From assembly GCA_025450135.1 (NCBI GenBank), contig JANWHZ010000058.1, positions 1-20,341 of the forward strand: DNA of 20,341 bases, in the 5' to 3' direction. The DNA is from Candidatus Saccharimonadales bacterium. GTDB taxonomy: Bacteria > Patescibacteriota > Saccharimonadia > Saccharimonadales > UBA4665. Below are positions 19,506-20,341 of the stretch, one piece after another. Position 1 is the stretch's first letter, and each line of letters starts with the position of its first letter. The translations under genes were made by a program, and so were the position numbers. Below the pieces are notes generated by a model. The model was given only the letters and a program-made list of their open reading frames with translations. It was not told the origin of the DNA and ran no database searches.

Positions 19506-20321
19506 CTACTGCTTATCGATTCCGGTTACAGGAATCATGCTATTAAATACAGCATTCATAAGAAAGCCAGTCTGATAACCTACTATGGCTCGTGCGCTAT
19601 CGTATTCGATACCGCCATACCTTGCAGCTACCTTGTCATATGACCAGCCCATGATGTCTGAACCATCCACGCGTGCATACGCTACATTGATCATGGCATT
19701 TGTACCTAAATCAGGTACTCCGAATGCAACTGCAGTGCGCCAAGGAAGGCCCTTGTGTCCCTCTGTAACTGCTTCAGCCACAGGCCGGAAGGCATCACGA
19801 TTAGCGTCGACAACACGTTCCACCGTGGCTAAGGCGCGCCTTTGAAACCAAAAGTTATCCTCGTCGTCTCGTGGCCTGTCAAAGCGATCAAGACCTTGGC
19901 CCTGACCTGCACTTGATAAGTCTGTTAAGGTATCCTGCCAGTTGGCACCTGCTGCAACATGCACAAGTGCTTGACTCTGTGTTTGGCCAACTGTAGTAGC
20001 AAGCACAAAGCCGCCCTGTTCAGTCATAAAAGGTAAAACAGTTACACCGGCTCGACGAAAAATTGCTCCTCCGGAATAATGCTCGGCAACGGCACCCAAT
20101 CGATCGAGAGGAAGATGCCCATCATTTTCCATTGCTTCAGATTGAAGTTCTCGTAACATACCCGAGGCAGCATGCATAAAGCTAGCACGCTGTTCATCGG
20201 GCACAAAAGGTAATGCAGCACCAGCTATTTCAGTTACAAGGGAGTCGAGACGAGGTTCGCGGTTAGCGAGCTCATAGTTAGCAATCTCAGAGGTCGTATC
20301 AAGAGCCATCAATTCACTCAT
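19506..20321 (-). CDS. Unknown 271-residue protein
   Basis: No family is recognised. The soluble product MSELMALDTTSEIANYELAN has no signal peptide. It appears helical in the first third (PDEQRASFMHAASGMLRELQ), then mixed: GGAIFRRAGVTVLPFMTEQG, an acidic loop DRPRDDEDNFWFQRRALATV (about 148-167), then VAFGVPDLGTNAMINVAYAR and a C-terminal helix with GYQTGFLMNAVFNSMIP. The composition and the 271-codon open frame with no Shine-Dalgarno but a TAAAAT 8 nt before the ATG suggest a real gene with a leaderless mRNA. It ends facing the tRNA-Glu repeat region, so a link to a former integrated element is conceivable but unsupported. Confidence 0.7.
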   Translation of the reverse strand: MSELMALDTTSEIANYELANREPRLDSLVTEIAGAALPFVPDEQRASFMHAASGMLRELQSEAMENDGHLPLDRLGAVAEHYSGGAIFRRAGVTVLPFMTEQGGFVLATTVGQTQSQALVHVAAGANWQDTLTDLSSAGQGQGLDRFDRPRDDEDNFWFQRRALATVERVVDANRDAFRPVAEAVTEGHKGLPWRTAVAFGVPDLGTNAMINVAYARVDGSDIMGWSYDKVAARYGGIEYDSARAIVGYQTGFLMNAVFNSMIPVTGIDKQ

Positions 20322-20329
20322 GAAGGCAT

Positions 20330-20335
20330 ATTTTA
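20330..20335 (-). promoter_or_regulatory. -10 element (TAAAAT) of the last gene
   Basis: On the - strand TAAAAT (5 of 6 to TATAAT) lies 8 nt before the ATG at 20321, the spacing seen at the other presumed leaderless genes. The region for a -35 is cut off by the window end. Confidence 0.4.
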
Positions 20336-20341
20336 CAATAA

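Noticed and set aside
1..20341. CRISPR arrays, insertion sequences, toxin-antitoxin pairs
   Set aside because: No regular short repeats with spacers, no transposase and no recognisable toxin or antitoxin was seen.
1..20341. UGA recoded as glycine
   Set aside because: UGA ends ftsW and murG at sensible places and conserved genes contain no in-frame UGA, so the standard bacterial code applies.

Overview
The window looks like a stretch of a Candidatus Saccharibacteria (TM7) or closely related Patescibacteria/CPR chromosome. The grounds are the moderate GC content, the many small genes of unknown family, a sigma-region-4 protein fused to HARE-HTH domains, a topoisomerase I with repeated C-terminal domains in place of zinc fingers, and a reduced division/cell-wall cluster. 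UGA is used as a stop (for example at the ends of ftsW and murG), so this is not a UGA-recoding Gracilibacteria/SR1-type genome. The taxonomic call is inference; no 16S gene or ribosomal protein is present.

Layout. (1) 1-2267, + strand: the end of ftsW, then murG and ftsQ, a compact division/peptidoglycan cluster. (2) 2268-3009: a gene-free stretch where + strand genes on the left face - strand genes on the right, dense in inverted and direct repeats. (3) 3010-8668, - strand: def, a membrane-anchored Mrr-like nuclease, two tiny unknown genes, a large unknown protein that may be winged-helix, the sigma4/HARE-HTH regulator with a consensus promoter, and an unknown 220-residue protein. (4) 8772-11282, - strand: a 54-residue membrane protein and topA. 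(5) 11457-11818, + strand: a consensus sigma70 promoter, about 320 nt without a usable ORF but with strong secondary structure, and an intrinsic terminator; I read this as a structured non-coding RNA, followed by an unknown + strand gene. (6) 12468-14482, - strand: der and pth. (7) 14634-14957, + strand: an unknown small gene. (8) 15063-18639, - strand: an RsuA/RluB-type pseudouridine synthase and a histidine kinase/response regulator pair whose regulator carries a very long Pro/Ala-rich tail. (9) 18844-20321: a small membrane protein, tRNA-Glu(CUC) with its own promoter and terminator, a stray copy of the tRNA T-arm, and an unknown gene.

How it works together. Most recognisable genes are core: cell wall and division (ftsW, murG, ftsQ), translation and ribosome maturation (def, pth, der, pseudouridine synthase, tRNA-Glu), DNA topology (topA) and signalling. 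Two start-site styles are visible. Some genes have a clear Shine-Dalgarno sequence. Others (def, the 446-residue gene, der, the 54-residue gene, probably the pseudouridine synthase gene and the last gene) have no Shine-Dalgarno but a -10 or extended -10 element 6-8 nt before the start codon, which predicts leaderless mRNAs.

The most interesting items are the unassigned structured RNA at 11.5-11.8 kb, the leaderless-promoter pattern, the sigma4/HARE-HTH gene with a palindrome across its promoter, the repeat-rich convergent gap at 2.3-3.0 kb, and the duplicated tRNA T-arm at 19.3-19.4 kb.
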